From contig NZ_CP076643.1 of the NCBI RefSeq assembly GCF_019226825.1, positions 1,116,001 to 1,180,000 of the forward strand: a stretch of DNA of 64,000 nucleotides, given 5' to 3'. This DNA is from Vibrio ostreae. GTDB taxonomy: Bacteria; Pseudomonadota; Gammaproteobacteria; Enterobacterales; Vibrionaceae. The notes below the pieces were generated by a model. That model searched no databases, had not been told where the DNA came from, and was given only the letters and a program-made list of their open reading frames with translations. Position 1 is the stretch's first letter. Each line of letters begins with the position of its first letter. Below, piece by piece: positions 37,782 through 50,081 of this stretch. A program made the position numbers and the translations under genes.

Positions 37782-38537
37782 ATGACGCCACAAAACTCAA
37801 ATGAAACCATGATCTCTATTAAAGACATGAACAAGTGGTACGGCGAATTTCACGTACTGAAAAACATCAACCTGGAAGTAAAGAAAGGCGAACGCATCGT
37901 TATTTGTGGTCCATCCGGGTCAGGGAAATCGACCATGATTCGCTGTATCAACCGCCTCGAAGAACACCAGAAAGGACAGATCGTTGTCTCCGGTAACGAG
38001 CTGACTGAAGATTTGAAAAACATCGAAGCAGTGCGCCGTGAAGTCGGTATGTGCTTCCAGCACTTCAACCTCTTCCCGCATCTGACGGTACTGGAAAACT
38101 GTACCCTGGCGCCTATCTGGGTGAAAAAGATGCCAAAAGATGAGGCCGAAGCGATTGCGATGAAATTCCTGAAACGGGTAAAAATCCCTGATCAGGCGGA
38201 TAAATATCCGGGCCAGCTTTCCGGTGGTCAACAGCAACGCGTCGCCATTGCACGCTCTTTGTGCATGAACCCGCAAGTGATGCTGTTCGATGAGCCAACA
38301 TCAGCACTCGACCCAGAAATGGTGCGCGAAGTACTCGATGTTATGGTGGAGCTGGCTGAAGAAGGCATGACCATGTTGTGTGTGACCCACGAAATGGGCT
38401 TTGCCAAAGAAGTGGCTGACCGGGTGATATTCATGGATGCCGGCGAAATTATCGAAGAGAACAATCCAAAAGATTTCTTCGAAAATCCGCAATCTGACCG
38501 GACACAGGCATTCCTTGCGCAGATTCTGCATCACTAA
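37782..38537 (+). CDS. aapP: General L-amino acid ABC transporter ATPase AapP
   Basis: 251 residues. Walker A is GPSGSGKST near residue 45, the signature is LSGGQQQR near 145, and Walker B is [14 protein letters not shown] near 170. AAGGA lies upstream of the ATG. It is the last gene of the operon, with a terminator 66 bases after it. Confidence 0.96.
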   Translation: MTPQNSNETMISIKDMNKWYGEFHVLKNINLEVKKGERIVICGPSGSGKSTMIRCINRLEEHQKGQIVVSGNELTEDLKNIEAVRREVGMCFQHFNLFPHLTVLENCTLAPIWVKKMPKDEAEAIAMKFLKRVKIPDQADKYPGQLSGGQQQRVAIARSLCMNPQVMLFDEPTSALDPEMVREVLDVMVELAEEGMTMLCVTHEMGFAKEVADRVIFMDAGEIIEENNPKDFFENPQSDRTQAFLAQILHH

Positions 38538-38602
38538 GTTGCTGACATGACTGGCTTGTAATCAAGCACGTATGCAAGTCGCAGACTGATGCAAATACCC
38601 CT

Positions 38603-38635
38603 TAAAGAGGCGAACATTCGCCTCTTTATTTTTTT
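38603..38635 (+). terminator. Terminator of aapJQMP
   Basis: AAAGAGGCGA and TCGCCTCTTT form the stem, followed by ATTTTTTT. The following ~310 bases to yccA are AT-rich with only a possible -10 (TACAAT, 38815-38820). Confidence 0.82.
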
Positions 38636-38950
38636 GCGGCTATATCAATTTTAGCTCCACATTCACTTGGCATATCGTGCTATCTGGCCCCTCATTTCAT
38701 TACAGCTGAGAATACAAAGCGACATTAGCGTGATGACTAACAATCATTTTTAAAAATAATATTATCAATCATACAATTAGTGATACGAAGCCAACCAAGG
38801 TGGTAATAGTGTGTTACAATTTGAACCCACAACAATTCGCCGTTTTTGGTTAAAATTTACGGTACGTGGATGCGGCAGAGACTTGAAAAATGGAACTTTT
38901 GCCCGCATAAATGGCCATATAAACATCACAACCTTTCTATGAGGAAGATT

Positions 38951-39613
38951 ATGAACAGTCCTATGTATTCACGCACCTCGTCTTATGACAGTGCATTACA
39001 AACTAACAAGGTGCTGAGAAACACTTACGCACTGCTTTCAATGACACTGCTATGGTCTGCGGTTGTGGCTGGTATCTCAATGACGATGAACCTTCCTCGC
39101 CCAGGAATCATCATCATGCTGGTCGGTTTCTATGGCCTGCTTTATCTAACTGAGAAAAACCGTAACAACGGCATGGGTCTCGTTTTCACATTCCTGTTCA
39201 CCGGTTTCCTTGGTTACACCATAGGTCCAATCCTGAACATGTACATCGGTGCAGGTATGGGCGATGTGGTTCTAACCGCTCTGGGTGGTACAGCACTGGC
39301 CTTCATGGGTGCGTCTGCTTATGCACTGACCACGAAGCGTGACCTGTCATTCCTGGGTGGCGTACTGATGGCTGGTTTTGTTGTTCTGCTGATCGGTATG
39401 GTTGCAAACATCTTCCTGCAAATGCCGATGCTTCATCTGGCAATGAGCGGCATGTTCGTGCTGTTCTCAACCGGCGTAATCCTGCTGACTACTCAGCAAA
39501 TCGTACGTGGTGGTGAGACAAACTACATCTCAGCGACGGTGTCACTGTACGTGTCGATCTACAACCTGTTCATCAGCCTGCTAAGTATTCTTGGCATCAT
39601 GAACGACGACTAA
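38951..39613 (+). CDS. yccA: Bax inhibitor-1 family membrane protein YccA
   Basis: 220 residues, seven hydrophobic segments and an N-terminal hydrophilic tail (MNSPMYSRTSSYDSALQTNKVLRNTYALLSMTLLWS). YccA is a substrate and modulator of FtsH in E. coli. The ATG at 38951 has GAGGAAG directly upstream; the longer frame from 38846 has no support. Gene order yccA-tusE-acyP-rlmI is typical of vibrios as I recall it. Confidence 0.93.
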   Translation: MNSPMYSRTSSYDSALQTNKVLRNTYALLSMTLLWSAVVAGISMTMNLPRPGIIIMLVGFYGLLYLTEKNRNNGMGLVFTFLFTGFLGYTIGPILNMYIGAGMGDVVLTALGGTALAFMGASAYALTTKRDLSFLGGVLMAGFVVLLIGMVANIFLQMPMLHLAMSGMFVLFSTGVILLTTQQIVRGGETNYISATVSLYVSIYNLFISLLSILGIMNDD

Positions 39614-39701
39614 GCCTTTGCTGGCTAAGTGAGTTGCCGTATTGGAATTCGACGCAGGCCCAAGTTGCGGAAGATAAATATCGGTAACTAAAAAGTCTAT
39701 C

Positions 39702-39735
39702 AAGCCCGGGAGCTCTGCTTTCGGGCTTTTTGTTT
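39702..39735 (+). terminator. Terminator after yccA
   Basis: AAGCCCG and CGGGCTT form the stem around a ~13-base loop, followed by TTTTGTTTT. Confidence 0.72.
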
Positions 39736-39883
39736 TACTTATGGCTGAACCACCGAAAAAATTGAACCGCTGATGAGCGTTTGGCAAGGCTCATGATACT
39801 GCATGATAACAAGCCGATATTAGAGCTTGAGCAAAGTCATTCCCTTCGCTACCCTTAGCGCAAATCGTTCACTGGATAATAAT

Positions 39884-40213
39884 ATGTTTGAATACAACGG
39901 CAAAACTATCGACACCGATGCTCAGGGCTACCTGCTTGATTACACGGTGTGGGAAGAAGGGATGATTGACATTCTGGCCAAGGAAGAAGGCATTACGCTG
40001 ACCGATGCTCATCTTGAGGTCGTGCATTTCGTGCGTCGCTTCTACGAAGAATTTAACACTTCGCCAGCGATTCGTATGCTGGTGAAAGCGATGGAAAAAG
40101 AGCACGGCCCGGAAAAAGGTAACAGCAAATATCTGTTTAAGCTGTTCCCTAAAGGCCCGGCCAAGCAAGCAACCAAACTCGCTGGCTTGCCAAAGCCTGC
40201 CAAATGCTTATAA
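39884..40213 (+). CDS. tusE: Sulfurtransferase TusE (DsrC family)
   Basis: 109 residues. The DsrC-family C-terminus with the penultimate cysteine (LPKPAKCL) is present; this Cys accepts sulfur from TusBCD for 2-thiolation of tRNA wobble uridine with MnmA. The ATG at 39884 has GGAT upstream and gives the usual MFEYNGKTI start; the frame from 39827 is longer but unsupported. Confidence 0.94.
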   Translation: MFEYNGKTIDTDAQGYLLDYTVWEEGMIDILAKEEGITLTDAHLEVVHFVRRFYEEFNTSPAIRMLVKAMEKEHGPEKGNSKYLFKLFPKGPAKQATKLAGLPKPAKCL

Positions 40214-40250
40214 GCGCCATTTGCCAAATCGTGAAATCCTGTAAGCCAAT

Positions 40251-40526
40251 TTACAGGATTTCAAACCCCCGATAGTTTTTATCGGTGACACACTCGGTAC
40301 GCTCTACCCGCTCGACACTGGCGGTTCTTGGCCCTTCCTGCAGCCATTGATATAACTCTTCAACCTTATCGTGGTCACCACATGCAATCACTTCCACGTC
40401 ACCACTAAACAGATTTTTCGCATAACCGGTTAAACCCAATACCAATCCCTGGTGCGCGGTGTGGTAGCGAAACCCCACTCCTTGGACGACGCCCGACACA
40501 ATAAACTTATCGCATTTGATCGACAT
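40251..40526 (-). CDS. acyP: Acylphosphatase
   Basis: 91 residues. The family site [10 protein letters not shown] with the catalytic Arg, and later [17 protein letters not shown] (normally GxVxNxxDG), are visible; the Asn needed for catalysis is in AKN. It hydrolyses acyl phosphates. The start MSIKCDKF at 40526 gives the usual length; an in-frame ATG at 40610 would add 28 unrelated residues. It is convergent with tusE. Confidence 0.88.
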   Translation of the reverse strand: MSIKCDKFIVSGVVQGVGFRYHTAHQGLVLGLTGYAKNLFSGDVEVIACGDHDKVEELYQWLQEGPRTASVERVERTECVTDKNYRGFEIL

Positions 40527-40792
40527 GTTGCTCTCATCCCGTTCTGATTCAAAATCCGGCTGCTTGCCACCATCCCTGGTAAAGAGCCGTTTTAATATCT
40601 TCATTATCATACTGCTACGCCATGCACACAGAAGTTAATCTGCGAGCCAATTATTCAACCTATTCAAGGATAGACAATTTTATCCTGCTCCACCGTGCTT
40701 AATCTCAAAGACTATTTTTCATCTGTGTTTGCTTTTCTGCAGCAGTTCCATGAAAATACCCGCCCTTTTCTAATAATCATTTGAGTAACGCA

Positions 40793-41986
40793 ATGACTCC
40801 TGCAATCTATCTGGTCAAAGGTCGAGAGAAATCTTTACGCCGCAAACACCCTTGGGTGTTTTCTCGTGGTATCAGCAAAATCGAAGGCGAACCTGGCCTG
40901 GGTGAAACCGTTGATGTCTATACCCACGAAGGCCAATGGCTTGCCAAAGCTGCATACTCTCCGCATTCTCAAATCCGTGCCCGTGTCTGGAGTTTTGAAA
41001 AAGAAGCCATCGATCGTGCATTTTTCGTCAAACGTATTCAGCAGGCACAACTGCTGCGTGAAGACATCATTGAGCGCGACGGTCTGACCGGTTACCGCCT
41101 GATTGCCGCTGAATCGGATGGTCTGCCAGGCATCACTATCGATAAATACCAGGATTACCTGGTATGCCAACTGTTGAGTGCGGGCGCTGAACATCAGAAA
41201 GAAGCCTTGGTTGCAGCACTGGTTGAGTGCTTCCCGCAATGTAATATCTATGAGCGCTCAGACGTAGCTGTGCGTAAAAAAGAAGGGTTGCAGGAGCGCG
41301 TCGGCGTGCTGCATGGCGAAGAACCGCCTAAATCTGTGGTGATTGAAGAGAACGGGGTTAAGATCAGTGTCGACATCGTTGGTGGTCATAAAACCGGTTT
41401 CTACCTGGACCAGCGTGACAGCCGTCAGCAGTCAATCAAATACGTGAAGAATAAAGAAGTGTTGAACTGCTTCTCATACACTGGCGGTTTTGGCTTGTAT
41501 GCCCTCAAAGGCGGAGCGAAGCGCGTTATCAACGCCGATGTATCTCAGCCTGCGCTGGATACCGCTAAATTCAATGCCGAGCTGAATGAGTTCGATATCA
41601 GTAAAAAACGCGCCGTGTTCCTCAACGCCGATGTATTTAAACTACTGCGTGAATACCGTGATCAGGGTACCCAGTTTGACGTCGTGATCATGGACCCACC
41701 GAAATTTGCTGAATCAAAAGCTCAGCTTAATGGTGCGTGCCGCGGCTACAAAGACATCAACATGCTGGCGATGCAAATCCTCAAACCAGGCGGCACGCTG
41801 CTGACCTACTCTTGCTCAGGCTTAATGGATCAAGTGCTGTTCCAAAAAATCATCGCCGATGCGGCGCTGGATGCCGGTCGTGACGTAAAGTTTGTTGAAC
41901 GCTTCGAGCAAGCGGCTGATCACCCGACCGATACCGCTTATCCGGAAGGTTTTTATCTAAAAGGTTTTGCTTGTAAGGTGCTGTAA
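40793..41986 (+). CDS. rlmI: 23S rRNA m5C1962 methyltransferase RlmI
   Basis: 397 residues. N-terminal PUA domain ([23 protein letters not shown]), then a Rossmann methyltransferase with [18 protein letters not shown] near 230, and the [10 protein letters not shown] catalytic motif near 307; YSCSGLM carries the nucleophilic cysteine. The ATG at 40793 matches the usual N-terminus; a TTG four codons earlier is possible. Confidence 0.95.
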   Translation: MTPAIYLVKGREKSLRRKHPWVFSRGISKIEGEPGLGETVDVYTHEGQWLAKAAYSPHSQIRARVWSFEKEAIDRAFFVKRIQQAQLLREDIIERDGLTGYRLIAAESDGLPGITIDKYQDYLVCQLLSAGAEHQKEALVAALVECFPQCNIYERSDVAVRKKEGLQERVGVLHGEEPPKSVVIEENGVKISVDIVGGHKTGFYLDQRDSRQQSIKYVKNKEVLNCFSYTGGFGLYALKGGAKRVINADVSQPALDTAKFNAELNEFDISKKRAVFLNADVFKLLREYRDQGTQFDVVIMDPPKFAESKAQLNGACRGYKDINMLAMQILKPGGTLLTYSCSGLMDQVLFQKIIADAALDAGRDVKFVERFEQAADHPTDTAYPEGFYLKGFACKVL

Positions 41987-42011
41987 TTTATTTGAGTTAA
42001 TAGCAATATCC

Positions 42012-42051
42012 GAAAAAGAAAGGCTTCCGCGCATGGAAGCCTTTCTTTTTG
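42012..42051 (+). terminator. Terminator after rlmI
   Basis: AAAGAAAGGCTTCC and GGAAGCCTTTCTTT form a very long perfect stem followed by TT. It also serves the convergent transporter gene. Confidence 0.85.
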
Positions 42052-42128
42052 ATGACAGCCAGAGTTTCTGTACCGTCTTTACTGTTGACACCGTAAGTAT
42101 GACTGACATACTCGTTTTCTATTCTTGC

Positions 42129-43049
42129 TTAAATACGAGAGTCATATGCGGGGTCAAATGGCCTGTCCCTGGGTTCACTGGATTGTGTTATCAAACACAG
42201 ACAAATCAGACCTATACCAACCCAGCCAGGCAGAGGAATCACTTCACCCACCACCAGCACGGCAAGCACTGCGGCGACCACAGGCTCAAACAAAGTCAGC
42301 AACGTCGCGCCACTGGCCGATACAGAACGTAAACCGTAACCAAAGGCCAGATAACCAACAAACATCGGAATAAAAGCCATATAGCTGATAACCAGAATAT
42401 GAGTGGTACGGGTAAATAGCTGCTCACCGGTAAACCATAATGACGGTAATAGAATCAACGCCGCCACACAGAACAGACTACCCATCGCGGCATCGGAGCG
42501 AATCCCTTTATCAATCATGTTCTTGGCGACCCAGGAATAATACGCATAAGATGCGCCAGCGATAATACCCAGCCCAATCCCGATGTATTTATCCATGTCA
42601 GAAGCAACGCTGCTGTCAGTGGCGGGTTTTGACAGACACAGCAAAACCATCCCAAGTACGCCCAAAAACAGGCTGAACAACCAGCGACGATTGAGGGTCT
42701 GCGCTTGGCTAAGGAAACGTTCAAACAGAGCGGAAATGAACGGAGCAGAAGCAATAGTAATAACCGTTCCGATGGCGACACCCGCCATTCGCATCGAGGA
42801 ATAAAACGCCAGTGGGTAAATTGCCACGGCAATGCCACCGGACAGCAGCCGCTTTTTATCCTCCAGCAGTTGACGCCAGCAACGACACAACTGTCTGCGT
42901 GCCAGCAGAGCTTGCAACAAGCCGCCAACTCCCATGGCAAACGCACCAATTGCTAACGCACTGACCTGCGGTGCAAAACTGGCTACCGTCCCTGTCGTTC
43001 CCCATAACAATGCTGCCAGCAGCACTGCCCAATGTCCGCTTTGCTTCAC
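42129..43049 (-). CDS. EamA-family (DMT) transporter
   Basis: 306 residues, ten hydrophobic segments in two EamA repeats (LLAALLWGTTGTVASF in the first; IIAGASYAYYSWVAKN in the second). Members export amino acids, nucleosides or related metabolites. The start is GTG, seven bases after AAGGCGGG. The substrate cannot be told. Confidence 0.87.
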   Translation of the reverse strand: MKQSGHWAVLLAALLWGTTGTVASFAPQVSALAIGAFAMGVGGLLQALLARRQLCRCWRQLLEDKKRLLSGGIAVAIYPLAFYSSMRMAGVAIGTVITIASAPFISALFERFLSQAQTLNRRWLFSLFLGVLGMVLLCLSKPATDSSVASDMDKYIGIGLGIIAGASYAYYSWVAKNMIDKGIRSDAAMGSLFCVAALILLPSLWFTGEQLFTRTTHILVISYMAFIPMFVGYLAFGYGLRSVSASGATLLTLFEPVVAAVLAVLVVGEVIPLPGWVGIGLICLCLITQSSEPRDRPFDPAYDSRI

Positions 43050-43334
43050 TTACCCGCCTTTTCTGTTCTATTCGTCTGTTTTAATTGATAAAGCCAGCCG
43101 TTTGTACGTCCGAATAGACATTACCATTCTAATCGCATGATAACGATTAACAATTAATACCAAGATTGTCCTTTCTATCACAATAATTCTAACAATACAG
43201 CCTGAAATACGATTGGTGCCTTTAACCCGTTGACACACTGTCGGTGTTAGCCAACGGATTTAAAATCTCTGACATCCGTGATAGATTGCCCCTTGACTAA
43301 ACAGAACCAGATTCGTCACTTGAGTTTACATATA

Positions 43335-43360
43335 AGAAGACTCCCCTTGGGGAGTCTTCG
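43335..43360 (-). terminator. Terminator of katG
   Basis: GAAGACTCCCC and GGGGAGTCTTC form an 11-bp stem just past the katG stop. The rest of 43050-43414 is AT-rich, with no gene seen. Confidence 0.72.
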
Positions 43361-43414
43361 CGGTTGTCTGGCCAAATTCAAATTAGATTTGGCCCTTTGT
43401 CATGCTAAAGCTAA

Positions 43415-45616
<2,202 letters not shown>

Positions 45617-45753
45617 TTAACTTACTTCCGTCAGTTCTACGCGATGGTGCTTTGTAAGGTAACTGCCAGAAATATCGAAATATTTAAAGACTACGACAAT
45701 CAGTCTAGACGCTAACCAGCCAATATTCATATTATTTCTGGCAATCAATTTGA

Positions 45754-45768
45754 TAGATGAAAACTATT
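45754..45768. promoter_or_regulatory. Possible OxyR half-site upstream of katG
   Basis: ATAG-N7-CTAT, the spacing of one half of an OxyR site, lies about 165 bases upstream of the katG start. The second half is not clear, so this is tentative. Confidence 0.25.
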
Positions 45769-45947
45769 GATATTAATGAAACTATCCGGAAATTGCGTGG
45801 CGAACAAAAGGAACAGCAGCACTGATGCTGGCAACTTCGGCCTATGCTGGACTACCGGAAACCGCAATCACGCGTCACGTCGCCAGCATGTATGCCCGTC
45901 TATACAATGAGATCGTCAAGGGTAGCCAAACCGGCCATGTTACCTAG
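45757..45947 (+). pseudogene. Possible gene remnant in the katG upstream gap
   Basis: Two short consecutive frames: MKTIDINETIRKLRGEQK... (45757-45825) and, shifted, MLATSAYAGLPETAITRHV... (45825-45947). They read like pieces of one decayed gene, with natural-looking amino-acid composition, but I do not recognise a family. The gap 45590-46015 holds nothing else. Confidence 0.25.
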
Positions 45948-46015
45948 CACACGCGTGCTTTGCATTTATGACTGGTTAAGTTTGCAGCCCTGACAGGTTA
46001 ATGTTTGCAGCCTAG

Positions 46016-47518
46016 TTAAACCACTGCCTCTCCCTCTACATACTCGTCTTCAACCTGGGCTCCGATTTTCGGGATCCGAATACTGACCGTGAATTTAAGT
46101 GATTCCGGCAAAGAAAAGTCCAGCCCATACCCGTGCTGCTGACAAATATTATTAATGATGGAGAGCCCTAAGCCAAAACGTTCGTTATTAGTGCGCGAGT
46201 CGTCAATCTGAAACAGTGGTTGCACCATTTTATCCAACTGCTCCTGAGAAATCGTATGATTGAGATGATTGGAGATACTGAGCTCGTAGTCACCATCCTG
46301 TTCATGCCAACATGCTTCTACTTTGGTTTGCGCGGGGCTGTAATAAAGGGCGTTATCAAGCAGATTGATTAAGATGGTTTCCAGGCTGAAACGATCCGTC
46401 AAAAACCATTCATCGGTCTCGCACTTCTGCTCCAACCGCTGCGCCACATCCGGGTACTTAAATTCAATATCCTGCTTTACCTGAGCCAACACTGAGCGAA
46501 TCGACAGTGCCTCTTTACGCAGATTCAGCGACGGTGACGCGGTGCGTTGCAGTAACAACAGTTTCTCGACAATCGATTTCATCCGCTTGGCGATGGCCAG
46601 AATATCATCCGGATAGGTTTTGCTGATCCGCTCATCATCCGGATAGCGAAGATACACTTCACTCAGTGTAATCATCTCTGCCAGCGGGGTTTTCAGTTCG
46701 TGGGCAATATCGCCGGTGATACGCTGCTCATTTTTAATCAGCTGCTGGTTACTGCGGATAAATCGGTTCAGCTCTTTACGAATCGGCTCAATTTCTTCCA
46801 CTCGCTTGTCGGGCAGATCAAGTTCAGACACGGAATGCTGGTCAGTCAGACTGAGCGCTTTTAAGTCCTCATTGAGTTTATCCAGCGGCGCCAGGCCACG
46901 GCGGATAATGGTTTGGGTGACAAACCTCATCACCACAATCGCTATCAGGAAACTGCTGATTAGTAGTCCGTCCACCAGCCACAGCAGACTATCCAGGCCG
47001 CCGGCTGACTCATAAATCGTCATTGATACCGGTTCAATACTGCCGTCATCACTTTGCGGAACAAAATTCGACAACGTCGCTTTACCCAGTTCTCCGTTTG
47101 GCATCACCACATCAATAATGCGCTGTTCACCAATGGCAATATCCGGCGCAATCAGATCCACATTCGGATACGATGACAAGTTCGGCGAGCGGCCAATCGT
47201 TTTTCCGTCATGCCAGATTTGGAAATAATGCGGATCTTGTTCGGAACTGTATTCAGGTAAAAAACGCAGGTCAGCGGTAAACTCCACTTTATCGTGATTA
47301 AAGCTGATTTCCGATTTAAGGTAATTGGCCTTATTCAACATCGCCTGGTTAAACTGATCTTCGACCCAGTCATCAAGACCGATATCAACCGACAAAAATA
47401 CGGCGAACAGAAAGAAACCAAACACCAGAGAGACAGAATTGATCAGTTTACGTTCTATCGAGGTCAAACGCGCACTCTGACCCGAGGCCAACTGCTGATA
47501 CACTGATTTTACTGACAT
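46016..47518 (-). CDS. Sensor histidine kinase
   Basis: 500 residues. Transmembrane helices at ~30-50 and ~180-200 bracket a periplasmic domain of about 130 residues. Then come a HAMP-like linker, the dimerisation H-box GDIAHELKTPLAEM near residue 270, the N-box NLLDNALYYSP and the ATPase G-box FGLGLSIINNI. The ATG at 47518 has GAGG upstream; a TTG two codons earlier is possible. It follows the response regulator by 8 bases. It resembles CarS of V. cholerae in size and pairing, but I cannot confirm this. Confidence 0.88.
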   Translation of the reverse strand: MSVKSVYQQLASGQSARLTSIERKLINSVSLVFGFFLFAVFLSVDIGLDDWVEDQFNQAMLNKANYLKSEISFNHDKVEFTADLRFLPEYSSEQDPHYFQIWHDGKTIGRSPNLSSYPNVDLIAPDIAIGEQRIIDVVMPNGELGKATLSNFVPQSDDGSIEPVSMTIYESAGGLDSLLWLVDGLLISSFLIAIVVMRFVTQTIIRRGLAPLDKLNEDLKALSLTDQHSVSELDLPDKRVEEIEPIRKELNRFIRSNQQLIKNEQRITGDIAHELKTPLAEMITLSEVYLRYPDDERISKTYPDDILAIAKRMKSIVEKLLLLQRTASPSLNLRKEALSIRSVLAQVKQDIEFKYPDVAQRLEQKCETDEWFLTDRFSLETILINLLDNALYYSPAQTKVEACWHEQDGDYELSISNHLNHTISQEQLDKMVQPLFQIDDSRTNNERFGLGLSIINNICQQHGYGLDFSLPESLKFTVSIRIPKIGAQVEDEYVEGEAVV

Positions 47519-47526
47519 CTTCAACC

Positions 47527-48204
47527 TCAGCTAACTTTTTCCATCACATAGCCAAAGCCGCGTTTGTTTTTAAGCGGCAGTGAACCCTGTGCATCACGTA
47601 CTTTTTTACGAATCGATGAAATGTGCGCTTCAATGGTGTTCTTCGATAAATAATCGAAATTACCCACCACCGCTTCACTGATCTGCTCAACGCTGACGAC
47701 CCGGTTGGGCGCACTGAACAGGCAATGCAGAATTTTGTACTCGTTCGGAGTCAGTTCAATACACTGCTCCGCGTAATAGAAAGTTTTATCTTGCTGGTTG
47801 AGACGAAAATCATCCACCACCAAATTATGATCGACTTGATCCAACGAACCACGCCGCATCAGAGTCAGGATACGGGCATGTAACTCTTCAAACGAGAACG
47901 GTTTGGTCAGGTAATCATCCGCACCGAGCATCAGGCCCTCAACCCGCTCTTCTGTTTTGGTCTTAGCCGACAGAATCAGTACCCGGGTTTGCTTTTTTTG
48001 TTTCCGCAGGGCGCGCAAAATATCCAGGCCACTAACGTTTGGCAACATCAGGTCAAGAATTATCAGGTCATAATCGTGATGAGTCGCCAGGCTAAGTGCT
48101 TCCTGACCGTCTCCGGTTTCATCAATGGTAAAGCCAAGATGATTGAGACCCACGACCAGACTGCGGCGCAGCGTTTCTGAATCTTCGATGATAAGTAATT
48201 TCAC
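47527..48204 (-). CDS. OmpR-family response regulator
   Basis: 225 residues. Receiver domain with the acidic pair ED at 7-8, the phospho-acceptor in LIILDLMLPN near residue 51 and Lys in TKPFSF. The winged-helix domain follows (LTPNEYKILHCLFSAPNRVVS..., KNTIEAHISSIRKKV...GFGYVME). The start is GTG. Co-transcribed with the kinase. It resembles CarR of V. cholerae (polymyxin resistance, biofilm), but orthology is not proven by the sequence alone. Confidence 0.9.
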   Translation of the reverse strand: MKLLIIEDSETLRRSLVVGLNHLGFTIDETGDGQEALSLATHHDYDLIILDLMLPNVSGLDILRALRKQKKQTRVLILSAKTKTEERVEGLMLGADDYLTKPFSFEELHARILTLMRRGSLDQVDHNLVVDDFRLNQQDKTFYYAEQCIELTPNEYKILHCLFSAPNRVVSVEQISEAVVGNFDYLSKNTIEAHISSIRKKVRDAQGSLPLKNKRGFGYVMEKVS

Positions 48205-48344
48205 GCAAGTATCCGTGGTTGTTGTTTATTTGGTTAACTTAAGACGTGTTCGGTTAACTGATGACGTATTAGCTTACTCGAAATCCGTCCCAATGTGGAT
48301 CGCCTTGCCAGGCAAGAACGCCAGGGATATGTGAATCGGCCCAA

Positions 48345-48374
48345 AACAAAAAGCTCCCACCGGAGTGAGAGCTT
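48345..48374 (-). terminator. Terminator after the decarboxylase gene
   Basis: Read on the minus strand, AAGCTCTCACTCC pairs with GGTGGGAGCTT (one bulge), followed by TTTGTTTT. Confidence 0.75.
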
Positions 48375-48400
48375 AACGTATCGTTCAGATTAACGGCTGA

Positions 48401-49600
48401 TTAGCCGATCATGCGTTCGCAGTTGGCCACTTGCTCGTTAAACACCACGGTTTGCGCGCGTTTAAAAAAGTTAAAGTCGGTTGCGGTTGCACTGGTGTAG
48501 GCACCCATCATACGACCGATGATCAAATCACCGTTGTCCAGTTTAGGCAGCATGATGTTTTCTGCAATCACATCAATACTGTCGCAAGTCGGACCGGCGA
48601 GCACGCTTGGTGCACACTCGTCACCTTGTTTCAGGGTCACCAGCGGGTACTGGGCATCATCAAAGATCAGGCCGCTGAACGAACCATAAACACCGTCATC
48701 CAGGTAGTACCAGGTCTGACCATCGCGCTCTGCCTGACCCATCACTGAAGCCACGCTCATCATCGACTGCGCGACAATAAAACGACCCGGTTCTGCGATC
48801 ACTTGTACGGTTTCTGGCAGCAGGCTCAGCGCTTCGTTGATCGGCACACAGAACTGATCAATCGGCATGACTTGTTTGGTGTAGTTCACCGGAAAACCAC
48901 CGCCGATATCCAGCGTACTCAGTGCTGGCAGGCCACGTTCAACTGCCTGTTCCATCACCACTCGGCAAGTATTGATCGCTTCCACATATTTTTGCGGGTT
49001 CATGGTTTGAGAACCTACATGGAATGACAAACCTTTAATGTGGATATTCCACTCTTTCGCCGTTTCGATGATGGTCAGCGCCTGCTCAGGAGTACAACCG
49101 AATTTCTTCGACAGGTCAGCAAAGGCTTCAGAGTTACGGAAACTCAGACGCACCAGCAGTTCAACCTGATCATTGTAAGCTTTGAATTTTGCCAGCTCAT
49201 TGAGGTTATCCACTACGAACACGTGACAACCGTACGCCAGTGCGTCACGGATGTCGGCATCGCGTTTGATCGGGTGCGTGTGAATCGTGCGTTCTGCCGG
49301 TACGCCTTCCTGCGCCACCAACTCAACTTCGCCACTGGTTGCCAGGTCAAAGCTCGCGCCTTCTTGCAGCAGTGTTCTGACTACCGCTGGGTGCGGCAGT
49401 GGTTTCAGTGCAAAGTGCAGAGTCACGTTTGGCAGCGCATTACTCAGGGCACGGTATTGCTGACGGATAATATCGCAATCCAGCATCAGTAATGGTGCAC
49501 CAAACTGCTCAACAGACGTTTCGATCAGTTGAACGTCATCAGCAGACAGAGCCTGAGAAGTGAAAGATTGAAAATTAAGAACAGAACGAGAACTAGCCAT
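48401..49600 (-). CDS. Lysine/ornithine decarboxylase, fold-type III (alanine-racemase fold)
   Basis: 399 residues. The PLP lysine is K66 in HFALKPLPHPAV, the PLP-phosphate loop is DIGGGFPVNY near 240, EPGRFIV is near 275, and the active-site cysteine lies in GPTCDSIDV near 340. This is the eukaryote-like ornithine decarboxylase class; the V. vulnificus homologue, of similar size, acts on both lysine and ornithine, making cadaverine and putrescine. GGAGG lies upstream of the ATG. It is divergent from a GlxA-type regulator. Confidence 0.88.
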   Translation of the reverse strand: MASSRSVLNFQSFTSQALSADDVQLIETSVEQFGAPLLMLDCDIIRQQYRALSNALPNVTLHFALKPLPHPAVVRTLLQEGASFDLATSGEVELVAQEGVPAERTIHTHPIKRDADIRDALAYGCHVFVVDNLNELAKFKAYNDQVELLVRLSFRNSEAFADLSKKFGCTPEQALTIIETAKEWNIHIKGLSFHVGSQTMNPQKYVEAINTCRVVMEQAVERGLPALSTLDIGGGFPVNYTKQVMPIDQFCVPINEALSLLPETVQVIAEPGRFIVAQSMMSVASVMGQAERDGQTWYYLDDGVYGSFSGLIFDDAQYPLVTLKQGDECAPSVLAGPTCDSIDVIAENIMLPKLDNGDLIIGRMMGAYTSATATDFNFFKRAQTVVFNEQVANCERMIG

Positions 49601-50081
49601 GGCAAACCTCCAATGTGGTTATGACACTTTTCACCTGGTGTTAGCGTGATGATGAAAAGTGGAGCGTCAATAAAAGCGCGTAAATGCGCTGTCAAAGTCA
49701 CTCTTGGATAGTTGCTCTATCGCCTTGCCACAAAACAGACTGTGATGTACTCGGATTGGCTATCATCAAGAAGCGAGGCGATAATAGGGTCATAAGAAAC
49801 TCAGCGCAATAAAAAATGCGCCTTTGAAAGCAAAAGGTTTTTGTGGTTAAGATTCGATTTATTGATCGTTATTTGCCGCCTCAATTTCAGGGTTTTATGC
49901 ACAAGAATTGAGGTTAAATTCGCGCCGCTGAGAACTCATCATATACATCGCACCGATAACCTGTTAAAACGCTGTTAGAGCTATCAATGAGTTAACGCTT
50001 AACCGCCACAGCAGGCAGGCCGGTGTGGTGAGTGAGATAAAAATTCAGCGCCTTTGTAACCAGCAGTGAACTTAAATTCCT
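49601..50081. promoter_or_regulatory. Divergent control region, decarboxylase / AraC regulator
   Basis: 480 bases. It contains a near-perfect inverted repeat (CACTTTTCA...TGAAAAGTG, about 49625-49661) close to the decarboxylase start and a small hairpin AGCGCGTAAATGCGCT near 49676. These are candidate operators for the divergent regulator. No gene is seen. Confidence 0.4.
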
